Assembly: GCF_034190915.1 (NCBI RefSeq)
Contig: NW_026947484.1
Location: forward strand, 71,813,482-71,877,481
Reading direction: 5' to 3'
DNA: 64,000 bases
From: Cavia porcellus
Taxonomy: Eukaryota > Chordata > Mammalia > Rodentia > Caviidae
Numbering within the stretch: position 1 is the stretch's first letter; each line of letters starts with the position of its first letter. Of this stretch, positions 44,620-55,883 are shown in pieces. A model generated the notes under the pieces. The model saw only the letters and a list, made by a program, of their open reading frames with translations, was not told the origin of the DNA and did not search any database. Made by a program: the position numbers and the translations under genes.

Positions 44620-45985
44620 TCCCATAGTGTCCTTCTTTCTTGATAGGAAGAGATTTACAGGAAAATTTGGAGGGAATTCTCAAATCCCAACAAAGTGCAA
44701 AATGGTTAGGACTATTCCAGGTCTTCCTGACATAATCAGCAAACAAGTGACTCTTCCTGCTTGGTATAATAAAATACCCGACTTAAGAAAGCCCTTCTTC
44801 CTCTGCACATCAGAAAAGAGAGAAATTACTTTGGGCATCTTGATCCACTCTGTCCAGTGGAATTCTTTCCAAAAAGTTAAATGGGGTATCTATAGCCCCT
44901 CATGGCCCCAGCCTTATCCCCAGTTCCTGAGAGACCATTCTAATCCTTCTTCAAGGGATGCAGTGACAAGCTATAAAAATGCTACATGGGAAACAGTCAC
45001 TAGAATTTCCACAGAAGAAGAAAGCCATTCCTGAGAAGATCTGGAAGACTTAAGTATCCTCTTTAGAAGCAAGAATCCAGTATTGCTAAAAGTCCTGACA
45101 CCCCATTGGGTCAGGGTTATTCTGGAGGCAAATTTACTAGAGATTAGTAGGAGAATGGTTTGCCAAGTATCACACCGTGCTCTAAGACATTGACATCGAG
45201 ATGTAATTATAACTTGCTGTCCACATAATCCTGCCTCTCTGATGTCAACAGCAGGCCCAAAAGTTAGCCACTCTTGTGCTACATGTGGAATTCCTACCAG
45301 AAATTTTGTGAACAAGTAACTTCCCAGAACTATGCAAACAGGCAGGGCATCAGTGACCTGCCCCTCCAAGACCCTGAAGAAGTACGGACTACTGATGAAA
45401 GTAGCTTTGTCCAAGAAGGACATCAAAAAGCAAGTTGTGTAGTTGTCTGTTCACAACAGGTCATTGGGGGCAGCTCTCCCAGGGACCTTGGCTCAAAAAT
45501 CAGAGCTCATACTTTGGGCATTGGCATTAGGAAAAGACAGAAAGTTAAATATCTATGCAGACTCAAATATGCTTCTCTGATCTCCATGCCCATGCAGCAA
45601 TCTGGAAAGAAGCTTGCTGACTAATAAACAATCATCTACGAAGCACAAGCAGGAAATTCTACAGCTCCTAGAGACAGTCCATCTGCCCCCAAAAGATTGC
45701 AGTCATGCATTGTAAGAGGTCCCAAAGAGACATTTCTAAAGTCTCCTTTGGGAAATCAAAAGACTGATAGGGAGGCAAGAAAGGCAGTGCTAGAACCCCT
45801 CAAGGTCCCAGCCTTATTCCCAGTTCCTGATGGATCATTGTAATCCTTCCTCAGGGGACACAGTGACAAGCTATAAAAATGTTACATGGGAAACAGCCAC
45901 TACAATTTTCACAGGACAAAGAAGAAAGTTCTTCCTGTGAACCTTTGGTAAGTCTCCTCTTTAGAAAGCAAGATTCCAGTATTTC
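44620..45985 (+). pseudogene. Ancient class I ERV pol relic (RT end/RNase H)
   Basis: Weak but ordered similarity: a LPDIISK and a PDLRKPFFLCTSEKREI.LGIL block at about 44727-44855 (compare the PDLTKPF...LGVL part of RT), then LTLGIGIRKRQKV at about 45512, a LHAHAAIWKE block at about 45583-45612, and a following stretch resembling the end of RNase H. Stops are everywhere. It is far older than the provirus at 6.6 kb. No LTRs were found. A 180-bp segment occurs twice (about 44896 and 45795). Confidence 0.6.
44893..45985. repeat. Direct repeat pair within the pol relic
   Basis: Copies at about 44896-45085 and 45795-45985 share cccagccttatycccagttc, tgacaagctataaaaatg, tacatgggaaacag and tcctctttagaa. 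About 900 bp lies between their starts, and they are roughly four-fifths identical. Confidence 0.75.
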
Positions 45986-45989
45986 TCCA

Positions 45990-46538
45990 GGTGCAGATAA
46001 GCAGGCTCACTAATAAGCATAATTCTCCACAGTTTAAATGGATAGCTGAATGGATTCCTGTTTTTGATTAGATATATGTGAGTAATTTTGCTAAGGCTGT
46101 GGCACTGGAACTCTTGGTAATTTATGTAACCTCTCATCTTCCCATACCTTCTCTCCACAAGAAGCGTGGAAATCATTTGGGCAAATAATAAAGTTTATTT
46201 ATCCCACCAAACAGGCAGCTCAGCAGTCACTAAGGCTTTTGTCATTGTCTCCTGTTTTGTCTTCAACCCAGCCAGCGAGCCACAACACTGCAATTTTGCT
46301 GACTCATGATCGCCAACCTCTTCCAGCCTAAAGAAGCCAAGAAAAGACAGAGACCTAGGATGCCTCAGGGCCCTATAAAGAACTAAGGGGATTTGTGTCT
46401 CTTTGAGGGAAACGAGACAGGAAGACAGTGCATGGCAAAAACTGACTGGCAAAGGAGGCTTGATAAGATTCCAAAACATAAGCACAATATAAGTAATTCT
46501 CAAAAAGCTGCATGTAGACTTCCTGCCAGAACTTGAGG
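45990..46538. other. Unassigned interval
   Basis: No clear continuation of the pol relic and no gene. It might hold further decayed ERV sequence. Confidence 0.4.
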
Positions 46539-46539
46539 C

Positions 46540-46705
46540 TGTTTGTTTGCTTGTTTGTTTTTATCTTTTTGAGACAAAAGTTCACTATGTAGCTCAAGCT
46601 GGTCTTGAACTCACTTCAGAACCCAAGCTGGCTTCAAACTCTCAGCATCCTCCTGCCTCAGCCTCCAAGTGCTGGGATTACTGTTGTGCACCACCACACC
46701 TGGCC
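46540..46705 (-). mobile_element. B1 SINE with internal duplication
   Basis: On the minus strand: ggccaggtgtggtggtgcac, gtaatcccagcacttggagg, aggcaggaggatgctgagag, two ttgaagccagctt/ttcaagaccagctt blocks, and a gtctcaaaaag end. The doubled block marks rodent-type B1. The tail is (aaac)n-like. Confidence 0.9.
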
Positions 46706-46914
46706 TTTGAGCAGGTTTTTGATAGGATAATCTGAATGTCATACCAACATGAGAAATATGGAAAAGAGACAGTTGTCATTAAAAGTATGCTTCATGTTTA
46801 TTCACTATAGCCTACCCAACACCGCGGTAGGATGTATTTTTAATTTTTATTTTTTCTGCCTCTTTTCCTCCCATTTGTGTGGCCCAAACTCACTTTGCCA
46901 AGCCAATTTCCCCC

Positions 46915-47165
46915 TGTCTTACTTACTTTTTACTAGTTGCTGAGATAAAATACCTAATGCCCAAAGTTGGGAAAGGAAAAGTTTACAAACAGCAAGACCT
47001 AAAAGAGCAAGACATGCCTTCTCCCTGCCATGACATCACATCCTGGCTCCACCCCTAGGTGGGTGTAGCACTGACACCATCAATCCAAGCTCTATACAAT
47101 GAACCAATCACAAATGCACAATGCAAATGCATGAGGACTGGGGGCCACCAACATAAACCATGACA
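46915..47165 (-). mobile_element. MaLR/ORR1-like solo LTR
   Basis: The minus strand begins tgtcatggtttatgttggtg and ends aagtaagtaagaca, with cccaactttgggcattagg and tatctcagcaac before that. It is clearly the same subfamily as the LTR at 57026-57364, but about 70 bp shorter because the middle is deleted. Possible TSD ccccc / ccgcc. Confidence 0.85.
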
Positions 47166-47170
47166 CCGCC

Positions 47171-48455
47171 CTACCTGCTTCTTATTTTTTCCTATCTCTA
47201 AAATATATTAAATTTTGCTATGATTAAAAAGAAAACCAAAAATCAGTAAGTCTGTCAATATGGTACACACAAAACAAGCCCATAAGTACTGTGCTAACAG
47301 ATAAAAGTTTGGAAAACAAAATGAGCCCTTAATGTAGCAAATTCAGCTTACAATTCTGTGCAGTACTGTTCATGCTAGAGACTTCAGGGTGCATGTATGG
47401 TATAATAATTTTTAGAATTTTCTAGATCTGAATATTTGCTTTACTTACATGTCTTTATAAATACATTAGGAAATAAAATCATGAAAATGTGGGTTAGTTA
47501 AGGAATATCCCTTAGAAATAATAATTTATCTAAGATCTGAATTATTAAGAGTAATATTGATTTCTATACAAAAACAGAATTGTTTTAAAAAAAGAAACTA
47601 TATGTGTCTTCACTTTCTTTTAGATAATTTTTATGCATTCTTAATAAGCAACCAAACTCCAGTAAAAAATAAAGTTTTTGTCACCAAACCAAGGTCAGGA
47701 TTTTGATCCATTTTATTTTCAAATTGTGAAACACACCACTAACTAAAACAGTACGTAGCACATAATAGTCACTCAATAAAACATGTGCTAAACTAATTAA
47801 GGGTAAGGCAACTCACAGGGTGCTTTACTTGGGACTGGCTAAGTTCACATCAGTCAAAATGACCCAAATCCAACTGAGTTTCCTGTAAAGACAATGCTGC
47901 CGTGTCACAGCTCTGCTGTACCTTCCACAAAATAGCTGTCCAAAATTGTCAGCTGTTTTTCATGTCAACCAGTCAGAAAGCGAGGCATACACTTTAATAG
48001 GAAATGAAATCTCTTCGGGGATATTGTAAAAATCATCTTATCAAAAGTTAATAGACTCAGAGGCATTTTTTAAGTATAAGAAAAACAGAACAATGATGTC
48101 TGTGTTCTAGTGGTAAATGCACCGTTTAACTTCACTGCATGTAAAATTAGGATCCACTACCAAAAGTCTGTGATTTTTGTGTTATTCAGGAGAAATTTTA
48201 CTAGGATTTAGAGGGTCTCTAAGTGTCTAAATCAAGGGTTGTCTTATCAGTGCTAGCTAGTAACTAATACTTGATCTTACTTTATCCTAAAGATAGTTGA
48301 GAAGAAACTATGACTAATTTAGCCAGGCAATTTTTCTAAAAGCTTAGAAAGCTGCATTACAAACTGAATGCTGGTGTGAATCCGAGCAGTATGGATTTAA
48401 TGATAATTCATCTGTGTACAGTGTCTGTGGAAGTAATTCCTAGCAGCAATACTGA
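47171..48455. other. Unassigned AT-rich interval
   Basis: No gene or named repeat recognised. Confidence 0.5.
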
Positions 48456-49100
48456 GAACCAAACTGTGATCCCAGACGTTAGCTCACCTGCTCCTGTCAA
48501 ATCCTCCATGGGGGAGCCCTATGGTGCTCTGTGCCTCACCGCGGGGCATATGAAGGGCAGCTCGTCCTTCTCCTGGACTCAGCCCTGCAGGCTCCTCACC
48601 GTGGCCCTGTGACCCCGCCCCACTGTGTGTTGTCAGTCCGGGCCCTAGCTCTGCTGAGCTCGTGCAGTGGCGAGACTTAGACTCCAGACGCGAGGAGTTC
48701 AAACCCTAATAGGATCCCCGTGACAATCAAAGGTTATAAATGCTCGGATATGGCCGTGAAGCACATGCTGCGTAAGAATTTAGAGGGGCGCTATAACTTA
48801 GCAGGTAAAACGAGACTGGACCAACTCGGGCCCCAACTTTAGAGGCTCAAAAATATTAGACTCTCTGCCCTTCAGGGACCTCATCCAGAAGACAAGGCTT
48901 CTCCTCCTGCAAGCTCAGAGGACTGTGGGGGGTCCGTGTCAGGTAGCCCAGAAAGCCACAGCTAGTACAAGACCCTAATTGTCATGGAAACAAAGCCAGA
49001 AACCTAAGAAGTGCAGTCGGACTTCGGTTTACAAACTGAATTTGTTTTGTGATTTGGGGGAAGATGGCTGCATTTGTGTTTGTGTGGAGAAGGTGGCCAG
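48456..49100. promoter_or_regulatory. GC-rich, CpG-bearing patch with YY1-like motif
   Basis: In an AT-rich setting this patch has many CpGs (for example caccgcgggg, ccccgcccc, agacgcgagg, ggggcgct) at about 48535-48800, and an aagatggctg YY1-like core at 49061. It could be a decayed CpG island, the first exon of a non-coding transcript, or part of an unknown repeat. No protein match was recognised in any frame. Confidence 0.3.
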
Positions 49101-49827
49101 GGTCGTGTTTGTCACCTCATGTGGAGTTTGTGAATTGAAGCAAAATTTTGCCGAGAGCTTTTGTTAGTGAACTGAATAGCCTGCAAAAAGAAGTCTTTTT
49201 GGACCAAGGTATTACTATCTCCGGTCCTAAACTACAAAAAGTTACTTTGGGTAGCACAAGTGGAGACCAATCACAGGCTTCGCTTTACCTAAGCATAAGT
49301 TTCTTATCTTGGAAACTTATACTTTATTTGGGCATCTGTTTGTAATTTAAATTTAAGACATGAACTGCATACCTGTAGGATACCCAGAGCCCAGGCTCTA
49401 TATTCCTGTAGCTCTTTTACCTCAAGGTGCAAAGTAAAAAGAACCACAGTAAAAAGAAAATTAAATACATAAAAGAAAAAATAATTAAACTGATGCTAGG
49501 TTTTAGGAACATGTGATCTTTGTCTGCCAGAACTGTTGGTGAGTCAGTTCTAAACAAAGTGAAGCCGCACAGGCGATTTCAGCGGAAAATAATCTAAAGC
49601 ATCAGATAATAGTCCATTTTTGCAGTATTTTTAACTGCATGGAAGATAAAAGAAAAATTGTTAAAAGTTTGAGCGCCACCTTGTGGTAGCATGTTTTGAA
49701 AATCAAGCTCAAATTCCAAATTTTTTGTACAGATAAAGCACCTTTTAGTGAGCCAGGAGAGGTACTGCATTTTTTCAAAGGAAAAGAACTTGAAGAGCCT
49801 TGAGAAACCATTTAAGAAAGTGAAAGA
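49101..49827. other. Unassigned interval
   Basis: No gene. The short frame 49148-49345 is not recognised. Confidence 0.45.
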
Positions 49828-49828
49828 A

Positions 49829-49917
49829 GGGCTGAGGATTTAGCTCAGCGGCATAAGTGCCTGCCTTGCTAGCGCAAAGTCGTGAGTTTAATCTCCAGTA
49901 CCGGGAAAAAAAAAAGG
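49829..49917 (+). mobile_element. ID SINE
   Basis: gggctgaggatttagctcag, cggcataagtgcctgccttg, gagtttaatctccagtaccg and an A tail. The B box has two changes from the usual gttcgatccc. Confidence 0.9.
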
Positions 49918-49919
49918 AA

Positions 49920-50600
49920 AAAAGCTTCAAATAGTATTTGAAAAACTGTTACTATCAGAAATACTTTATACGGCATCTTGTCGAGAGCCTGTTGTATCAA
50001 TGTATACTGATGGCTAACTCTTTAGTATTTTAATATGAGGCATAAAATTTCAGTGTCCAGCTTTGTTTTAAAAGTCATCTGACCTAGGAGGCCTAGATCA
50101 TAATAACTAATCAGAGCTAAGTGCAGTGGTACTTCATGCCTGGTCCCTGTGCAGGTTCAAAGCAATATTGCACAAGTCCTTTCTATGAGGTGATGGAGCA
50201 CTTGTGTCTACCTCCCCACATCCTCCCATAGGCTTTCAACCACTCTAGGTCACTTATAATACCTAATATGATATAAATACCGTGCACAAGGTTATAAGGT
50301 ATCATTTTGGTAATAAAAAGAAAAGACCTCCATACGGTCATATGGACACATTTTTTTCTATGTATTTCCCATCTTCAGATGATTGATTCATGGCCGTGGA
50401 ACTGGAGGGTGGAAAGGGCTCACTGTAGTTGACTCCCCTAAAGATTGGATAGATTGTCCACATTTCATTACAGTCTCACCTTGGCAGCCTCGTTTACTAT
50501 ATAAGCTTGGTTTGTGATTGCATTTAACACAGGAAATATGCAATTTAAAAAGTGCTATGCAGTCTTGTCTGGATCACCACATTTCTTCAGTCCTCCTGTT
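49920..50600. other. Unassigned interval
   Basis: No gene or named repeat recognised. Confidence 0.45.
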
Positions 50601-50604
50601 GTAA

Positions 50605-50945
50605 CTACTATATCGTTGCTGAGACACAGTATTCAACAATCAAAACGGTAAGGATGAAAGGTTTATTTTGGCTCATGCTTTGTAGAGGTTTCAGTCCACA
50701 GTTGGCTGACACCAAGGCAGGGTGGCATGGCAGAGGGGCATGGAGGAGGAGCCTGGCCCTGGCATAGCAGCAGGAAGCACAAGAGATGAGGAAGAGGGGA
50801 GGAGATATTTCCTTCTAGACCACGCCCCCAATGACCCGTCTCCTCCTACCAGGCTTCACTTCCCAGCGTCACATCACTGATCCTCCAATGAGGAACACAC
50901 CCCAGGGATCCGACCACCTTCACAAGCCCCATCCCACTTATGACT
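50605..50945 (-). mobile_element. ORR1/MT-like MaLR LTR
   Basis: On the minus strand: ggcgtggtctagaaggaaat, ctcctgctgc/gctatgcca, ctctgccatgcc, cttggtgtcagccaactgtg, gactgaaacctctacaaagc, atgagccaaaataaaccttt and gtgtctcagcaacg. This is the usual rodent MaLR order. Boundaries are approximate. Confidence 0.8.
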
Positions 50946-50949
50946 GCCT

Positions 50950-51529
50950 CACACTCACCTTAGGCCTCGTGGGGAAGGCACCCTCAGGGCACTGCCTTCT
51001 CTTCTGCATAGCACAGAAAACCAGGCTGCCATTGCTCTCAAGAAACCTCCATGGTTAAAAGTCTTTACTGATGTTCTGCCTCTAAGACAGAGAGAGAAAT
51101 CTTCCCAGACTCATGTTATGAGTCACAGAATTTGACAGAGGCAAAGTCTCACAATGCCTCACCTGGTGAAGTCTGACATCCATAAAATGTTCACGAAGTC
51201 TCATCTGGTGATGCCTGATGCCCAGTTTATGAACTGATCTGTCTGCCTTACTTATAACATGACCTGCTCTGTGTTCTTGCTTTGGCCCTCCCAGCCCCAT
51301 CAAATCAGCAGAGAGTGGCGCCTGCCCCACTGAATGCTGTTTCAAGTGGTCAATCTCCAGAGTCAACTGGTGGTAGTGATGCAGGGTTTCACGCTGTGCT
51401 CCCGGGGGCTGTGCCAAGCTTTCTTCCTCTACCCCTGAAACTGCTTAGCATGTGCCTCACCATTTCACAGCAGCCCCATCATGCTCTATCTCCACTAGAT
51501 TCTAATGTAATCCACTTACATTTATGTTA
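50950..51529. other. Unassigned interval
   Basis: No gene. The overlapping opposite-strand frames near 51082-51548 have no recognisable motifs. Confidence 0.45.
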
Positions 51530-51896
51530 TTTTCCATTACTATATTAAAATACCTAGGAAAATCAACTTATGAAGATAAAAGGCTCACAGTTTAGGAGAC
51601 TCAAGTCTGTAACTGATTGGCCCTGTTTCTTTTGAGCGCATGGAAAGGCAAAAAGTGCATCACAGCAGGTATGCATATTAGAGCAAAACCACTTATTGCG
51701 TAGCTGAGAAGCAAAAGAAGGGACGATAAACAGACCAGAGCCTCATAGCCTACTGTGGGAGCACACTTCCAAAGATCCAAAGACTTGCACTAGCCCCACC
51801 CCTCAGAGCTTCCAACACCTCCCCAAAGCGCCAATCTAGAGACCAATCTTTTGGCACATGTGCCTTTGGATGGCACTAAACCTCCAAACCATAGCA
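51530..51896 (-). mobile_element. MaLR-type LTR
   Basis: On the minus strand it begins tgctatggtttggaggttta and gtgccatccaaaggcacatg, continues with a gggaggtgttggaagc block, and ends with aaactgtgagccttttatct and taggtatttt. It is an MT/ORR1/MLT1-type LTR by order of blocks. A second LTR of this class lies 600 bp to its left, same strand. Confidence 0.7.
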
Positions 51897-51899
51897 TTG

Positions 51900-52835
51900 T
51901 TCCTTTCCCTACTCACTGATAGCCTATTCTCACACATCCATAGAGGTCAGCTGTGGGTGGTTGGTGGGAGCCACTGGAACTACCATCTTATGGGAAGTTT
52001 TCCATTAAAATTTAATTCAGAAACTTAGAACACTTTTAGGGAAGTACTGGCCAATGAAAATGGCAAAGAATGCAGGCCACATCACTTGAAATTTCTTAGC
52101 CACATTAAGAAATGCAAAACAGGTGAAATTAATTTTAGTGGTATATTTTACTTACTGAAGTATATCCAAAATAATAGCTTTTCAAAATGTAATCAAATGA
52201 AAAAATTACTAAATATAATTTTAAAAGGACAAAGACAAGATTGGGCGCATTCAGGGTGGTATGGCCATAGACCTAAATATAATTTTAATTAGCTTGTTAA
52301 GACTATCTTCAAATTCTAGTGCATAGTATGCATTTTACATTCATAGCACATGTAAATTTCCAACTGCACTGCAAGTACTCAGTGATCACATATGGCTGTT
52401 TGCTACCATGATGGGGATTTTAGGAGTCAAGTGGCATAGAGAAAATTGAGACACAGAGATGTTATATGATTTCCAAATCAGAAGCAGAAAAGAGTCTAGA
52501 ATACTGAGACTGCAATCCTCACTCATATGCATTTGTATTCATTTGATGTTGCTTATTTTAAATTTGCTAAACCACTGTGTACTAAAACAGCCTCACCTAA
52601 ATATTAAGAATCTATCAAAATCATGAATGGCATTTTTTATTGGATTTATAAAAACTTAGGTTTTTCCAATTGAGTACAACTTGAGCAGAAATTTTCTGAG
52701 TTAGATCAATAAGTAATTTTAAATATTTCACCAGAAGATAATGAAATACATTAAATAAAAATATTTGCTTGACAAACAGGGGATTCATGGATAATACCTG
52801 TCCAGCTCTTAACTATGTGTTAAATATGGTGCTCT
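51900..52835. other. Unassigned AT-rich interval
   Basis: No gene. A weak inverted MIR-like patch may exist at 52420-52520. Confidence 0.45.
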
Positions 52836-52839
52836 GTGG

Positions 52840-52995
52840 TCTTTAGTATAATTCTTACAGAAACAGCTGTAGAGATTATTATAATCTGTCTAAAAATGAC
52901 AGAACTGAAACTAAGTGAGGGCAATTAGCCCCTGCCACAAGATTAGAATGCTAAGAAAATCACACAGCTAGTAAATTACACTTGTCAGGAGCAGA
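52840..52995 (-). mobile_element. MIR SINE fragment
   Basis: The plus strand shows tagagattattataatctgt, gaactgaaactaagtgaggg, then after a short insertion aatcacacagctagtaaatt, which is the inverted MIR order (cccattttacagatgaggaaac then cacacagctagtaag). Confidence 0.6.
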
Positions 52996-52999
52996 ATTG

Positions 53000-53152
53000 T
53001 TTTTTGGTTTGTTTGAGACAGAGTCTCACTATGTAGTTCAGGGTGGTACTGAACTCACAATTAAGCCCAGGCTGGCTTTAAACTCTGGGAACCCTCTCGC
53101 CTCAGGATCCTGAGTGCTGGGATTACAGAGGTGCATCACAATGCCCTGCTGT
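53000..53152 (-). mobile_element. B1 SINE with internal duplication
   Basis: On the minus strand: agcagggcattgtgatgcac, ctgtaatcccagcactcagg, agtttaaagccagcctgggc then agttcagtaccaccctgaac, and gtctcaaacaaac. Probable TSD gcagaa on both sides. Confidence 0.9.
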
Positions 53153-53159
53153 GAGAAGC

Positions 53160-53875
53160 AGAAATGGAATGGAACCTGAGCAAGGACTCCCAGGCTTCAC
53201 CCCACTCAGCCTCAGCAATGACCTAACAGTCTGCTGGTTGGGCTAAATGGCACCTGTGCAGTGATACAGCTCTTAATTTTCTGTGAAAAGGGAGTCAGTC
53301 CTTAAATACTATTTCCACCAGAGCTGATCTATTGCCCTCTCTGGTGACTAACATTTTCTATGAAATCGACTCACTCACTTTTCCACTGTGATTCCAGTCC
53401 TTAGCTCCTGTGATAGCAGACTTCTTTTCATTTGCTGGTAGACTCTTAGATCACAAATACATTAATGAATTTTTAAGTGAACGTCCCAGACGCTTTGTTT
53501 TTCAAATCTGTGACTCCTATTTTGCTGTTATTTTCATACCATGTGTAACAGTAAGATGCCACATAAAATTTATCCTAATTAATGTCATTCAATTGTGACC
53601 TATCAAAGCATGGAGAATTATATCAGAAAATTTGTGCTAACTCCATTTTCTCCATTTACTTGTATTATCGAGTCTAAGCTGTATTCTTAGAGCAGGAGAC
53701 GACCTCAAAAGGAATAAACCCTGCACAGACCATACGGGGCCCAGGAAGAGAGAAGCCAGACTGCCTTTCCCATGAGCCTATCAGCAAGGGCTGAAAATCA
53801 AGACTTCTGGCCCTTAAGCAACTTGCTGGCTCAGAGGACAGGCTGAGTTGATTGCAACCGAGATACAAAAATGAC
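53160..53875. other. Unassigned interval
   Basis: No gene or named repeat recognised. Confidence 0.45.
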
Positions 53876-53879
53876 TAAA

Positions 53880-54262
53880 TGCTTGTACTGTTTGATTGAC
53901 TTTTCAGGACCAAGACCGGTAGGCTAAGCATCTATTAGGAGGATGACAGTATGCAATGTGGTGAATATGGGGAATTTTCTTCTGTCCTGTTTTTGAAACC
54001 CAATATTATTCTCATTGCTTTGTTTTGTTGAGTTATTGTTTTGTTCTATTCAATGCTCTGTTTTGACTGGCTTTATTGCTTTGTTTTATTTGATTTTACT
54101 ATGTCTGAGGAAATGGGAAATTATTGTGAAGATAACAAGATCTATTGTGGTGCCACTGTTGATTTCCTATTACCCTGTTTTGAAGTTATGTACCACTTTC
54201 ACTGCTTTGTTTTGATTGGCTTCATTCTGTTTTGTATTGTTGGGTTTTATTCTCCTTAAAGG
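53880..54262 (+). mobile_element. L1/HAL1-type 3'UTR fragment
   Basis: Modular L1 3'UTR words recur: tactatgtctgagg.aatggg, attgtgaagataacaagat, tattgtggtgccactgttga, ccctgttttgaagttatgta and repeated tctgttttg. They correspond to modules at 5260, 20520 and 20690. No ORF precedes it, so it is a heavily truncated or older copy, and the younger L1 landed in its tail. Confidence 0.6.
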
Positions 54263-54275
54263 AAAGAAATTAGGA

Positions 54276-54830
54276 GTCCACATGCCATCTCAAGCCCCAG
54301 GGAGACTTTAAGATCATCTCTTCTGGAGCTCAAGGACCCACCCTGAGCCCAGCCACACTAGGCTGTGCTTGGCAGGTTTCAGGCCCACCCAGGACATGCC
54401 CAGTGACCTTCTCAGCTGGCAGCTGGAGTGAGTCCGCACACCACCCCAAGCCACAGGAGACTTTAAGATCATCTCTATCAGAGTTTAAGGATCTGTCCAG
54501 AACCCAAGCACACTAGACTAGCTTTGGGAGGTTTTTTGAGCCAACTATAATATGCCCAGTGACCTTCTTCAATTATGGGATTTGAGAGCAGGTGAAGTGA
54601 GTTCCAGGACATTGGTATTCACCCAGAGAGATTTAACCCATCATCCACAGTGGTTAGGTGCCTGCCCAGATACCTGGAGCACTGAAGTTGGCATGAGAGG
54701 GCCTAAGGGCCTAACTGGACCAGGCTCAGCAACCTCCATTCAGTCCCAGGAGCCTAAAGCACAGGAGACAATTTCCAACACATCCCTGAGGAAGCCTTGG
54801 AACAACACTTAGAGCACATAAATATAGGAA
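54276..54830 (+). promoter_or_regulatory. L1 5'UTR with tandem monomers
   Basis: Two adjacent monomers of about 158 bp start at 54290 and 54448; both carry caagccmcagg.gagactt, ttaagatcatctct, atgcccagtgaccttct and gagtgagt-type blocks. A third, more diverged and shorter unit seems to follow from about 54620 (agagagatttaacccatc, cctgcccagatacc). Monomers at the 5' end are the promoter units in mouse and rat L1; here they are of a sequence I do not recognise. Confidence 0.75.
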
Positions 54831-54889
54831 AACGACAAAGTGAAAAACCCAAATGTAATGTCAAACCTTCAGCCTATCTCAAGAAACCT

Positions 54890-55880
54890 TAGGAACTATG
54901 TACATAGAAGAAAATATATACCATACACCTAAAATATCTGAAATAAAGAAGCAACTCTAGGAAGCTTTAAAGGAATTCAAACTAGAAATAATCTCCCATG
55001 TAAAAGAAGAAATTAGAAATGAAAGAGATGCTGAACATATCTAAAGAAGACACAGTTTAAAAATTGCAGGAACTAAACAAAAATATACAATCCCTACATG
55101 AACAATATAAGAAACAAACAGAATACATAAAGCAGATGCAAAGAGATATACAGGAAATCAAAAATTTCATTTAAAGTTGTAAAAACCACCTCAATGAAAG
55201 TGAAGATAGAATTTCAGACCTCAAAGACAAGATTGCACCTAGTGAACAGGAAAAGAAAGATATTTTAAAAATAACAAGGAATCAGGAAACAACAATTCAA
55301 CAGCTGCAAAATGATGCAAGGAAAAACAAAATATGACTGATAGGGATAAATGAAAAAGAAGGGGACAACATAAAGGATGTCAAGAGGATATTTAGAGAAG
55401 TAATAGCTGAAAATTTCCCAAATGTGAGAATGGAAACTGACATCAAGATCAGTGAAGCATATAGAACTCCAAATAGCCATAACCAAAATAAAACTACACC
55501 CAGACATATAATAATCACCATTCCAGAAATCCAACATAAGAATAGAATATTAAAAGCTGTCAGAGAGAAAAGACAGATCACCTATAAAGGAACACCTATC
55601 AGAAGCACAGCAGACTTCTCAGCACAAACAATAAAGTAAATTAGAGCATGGAGTGAAGTAATTTAGATCCTAAAGGAAAATGATTTCCAACCTAGACTGA
55701 TGTACCCTGAAAAACTTCCTTCAAAATCGATGGAGAAATAAGATACTTCCATGACAAAGAACAGCTGAAGAACTTCATGATCACCAAGCCAACCCTGCAA
55801 AGAATATTGAAAGACAGTTTAGATACACTTAGGAAAAAAATCACTAAACAAAGCAGAAAATTAAACAGAACACAAAGATA
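54890..55880 (+). pseudogene. L1 ORF1 relic
   Basis: The 5' half (to about 55260) is lysine- and glutamate-rich, consistent with the coiled-coil part; the 3' half has the RNA-binding blocks: VIAENFPN, EAYRTPNSHN, TPRHIIITIPEIQ, RILKAVREKRQITYKGTPIR and ADFSAQTIK, then a DKEQLKNF and LQRIL part. Stops (for example after QTIK at 55637) and frameshifts interrupt it. It is the closest relative here of the HAL1-like ORF1. Confidence 0.85.
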
Positions 55881-55883
55881 AAG

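Noticed and set aside
48376..48702. Opposing open frames in the GC-rich patch
   Set aside because: GC-rich DNA yields long frames by chance; neither translation is recognisable, so I list the patch only as possibly regulatory.
53674..53868. 64-codon minus-strand frame
   Set aside because: No motif, and nothing around it suggests an exon.
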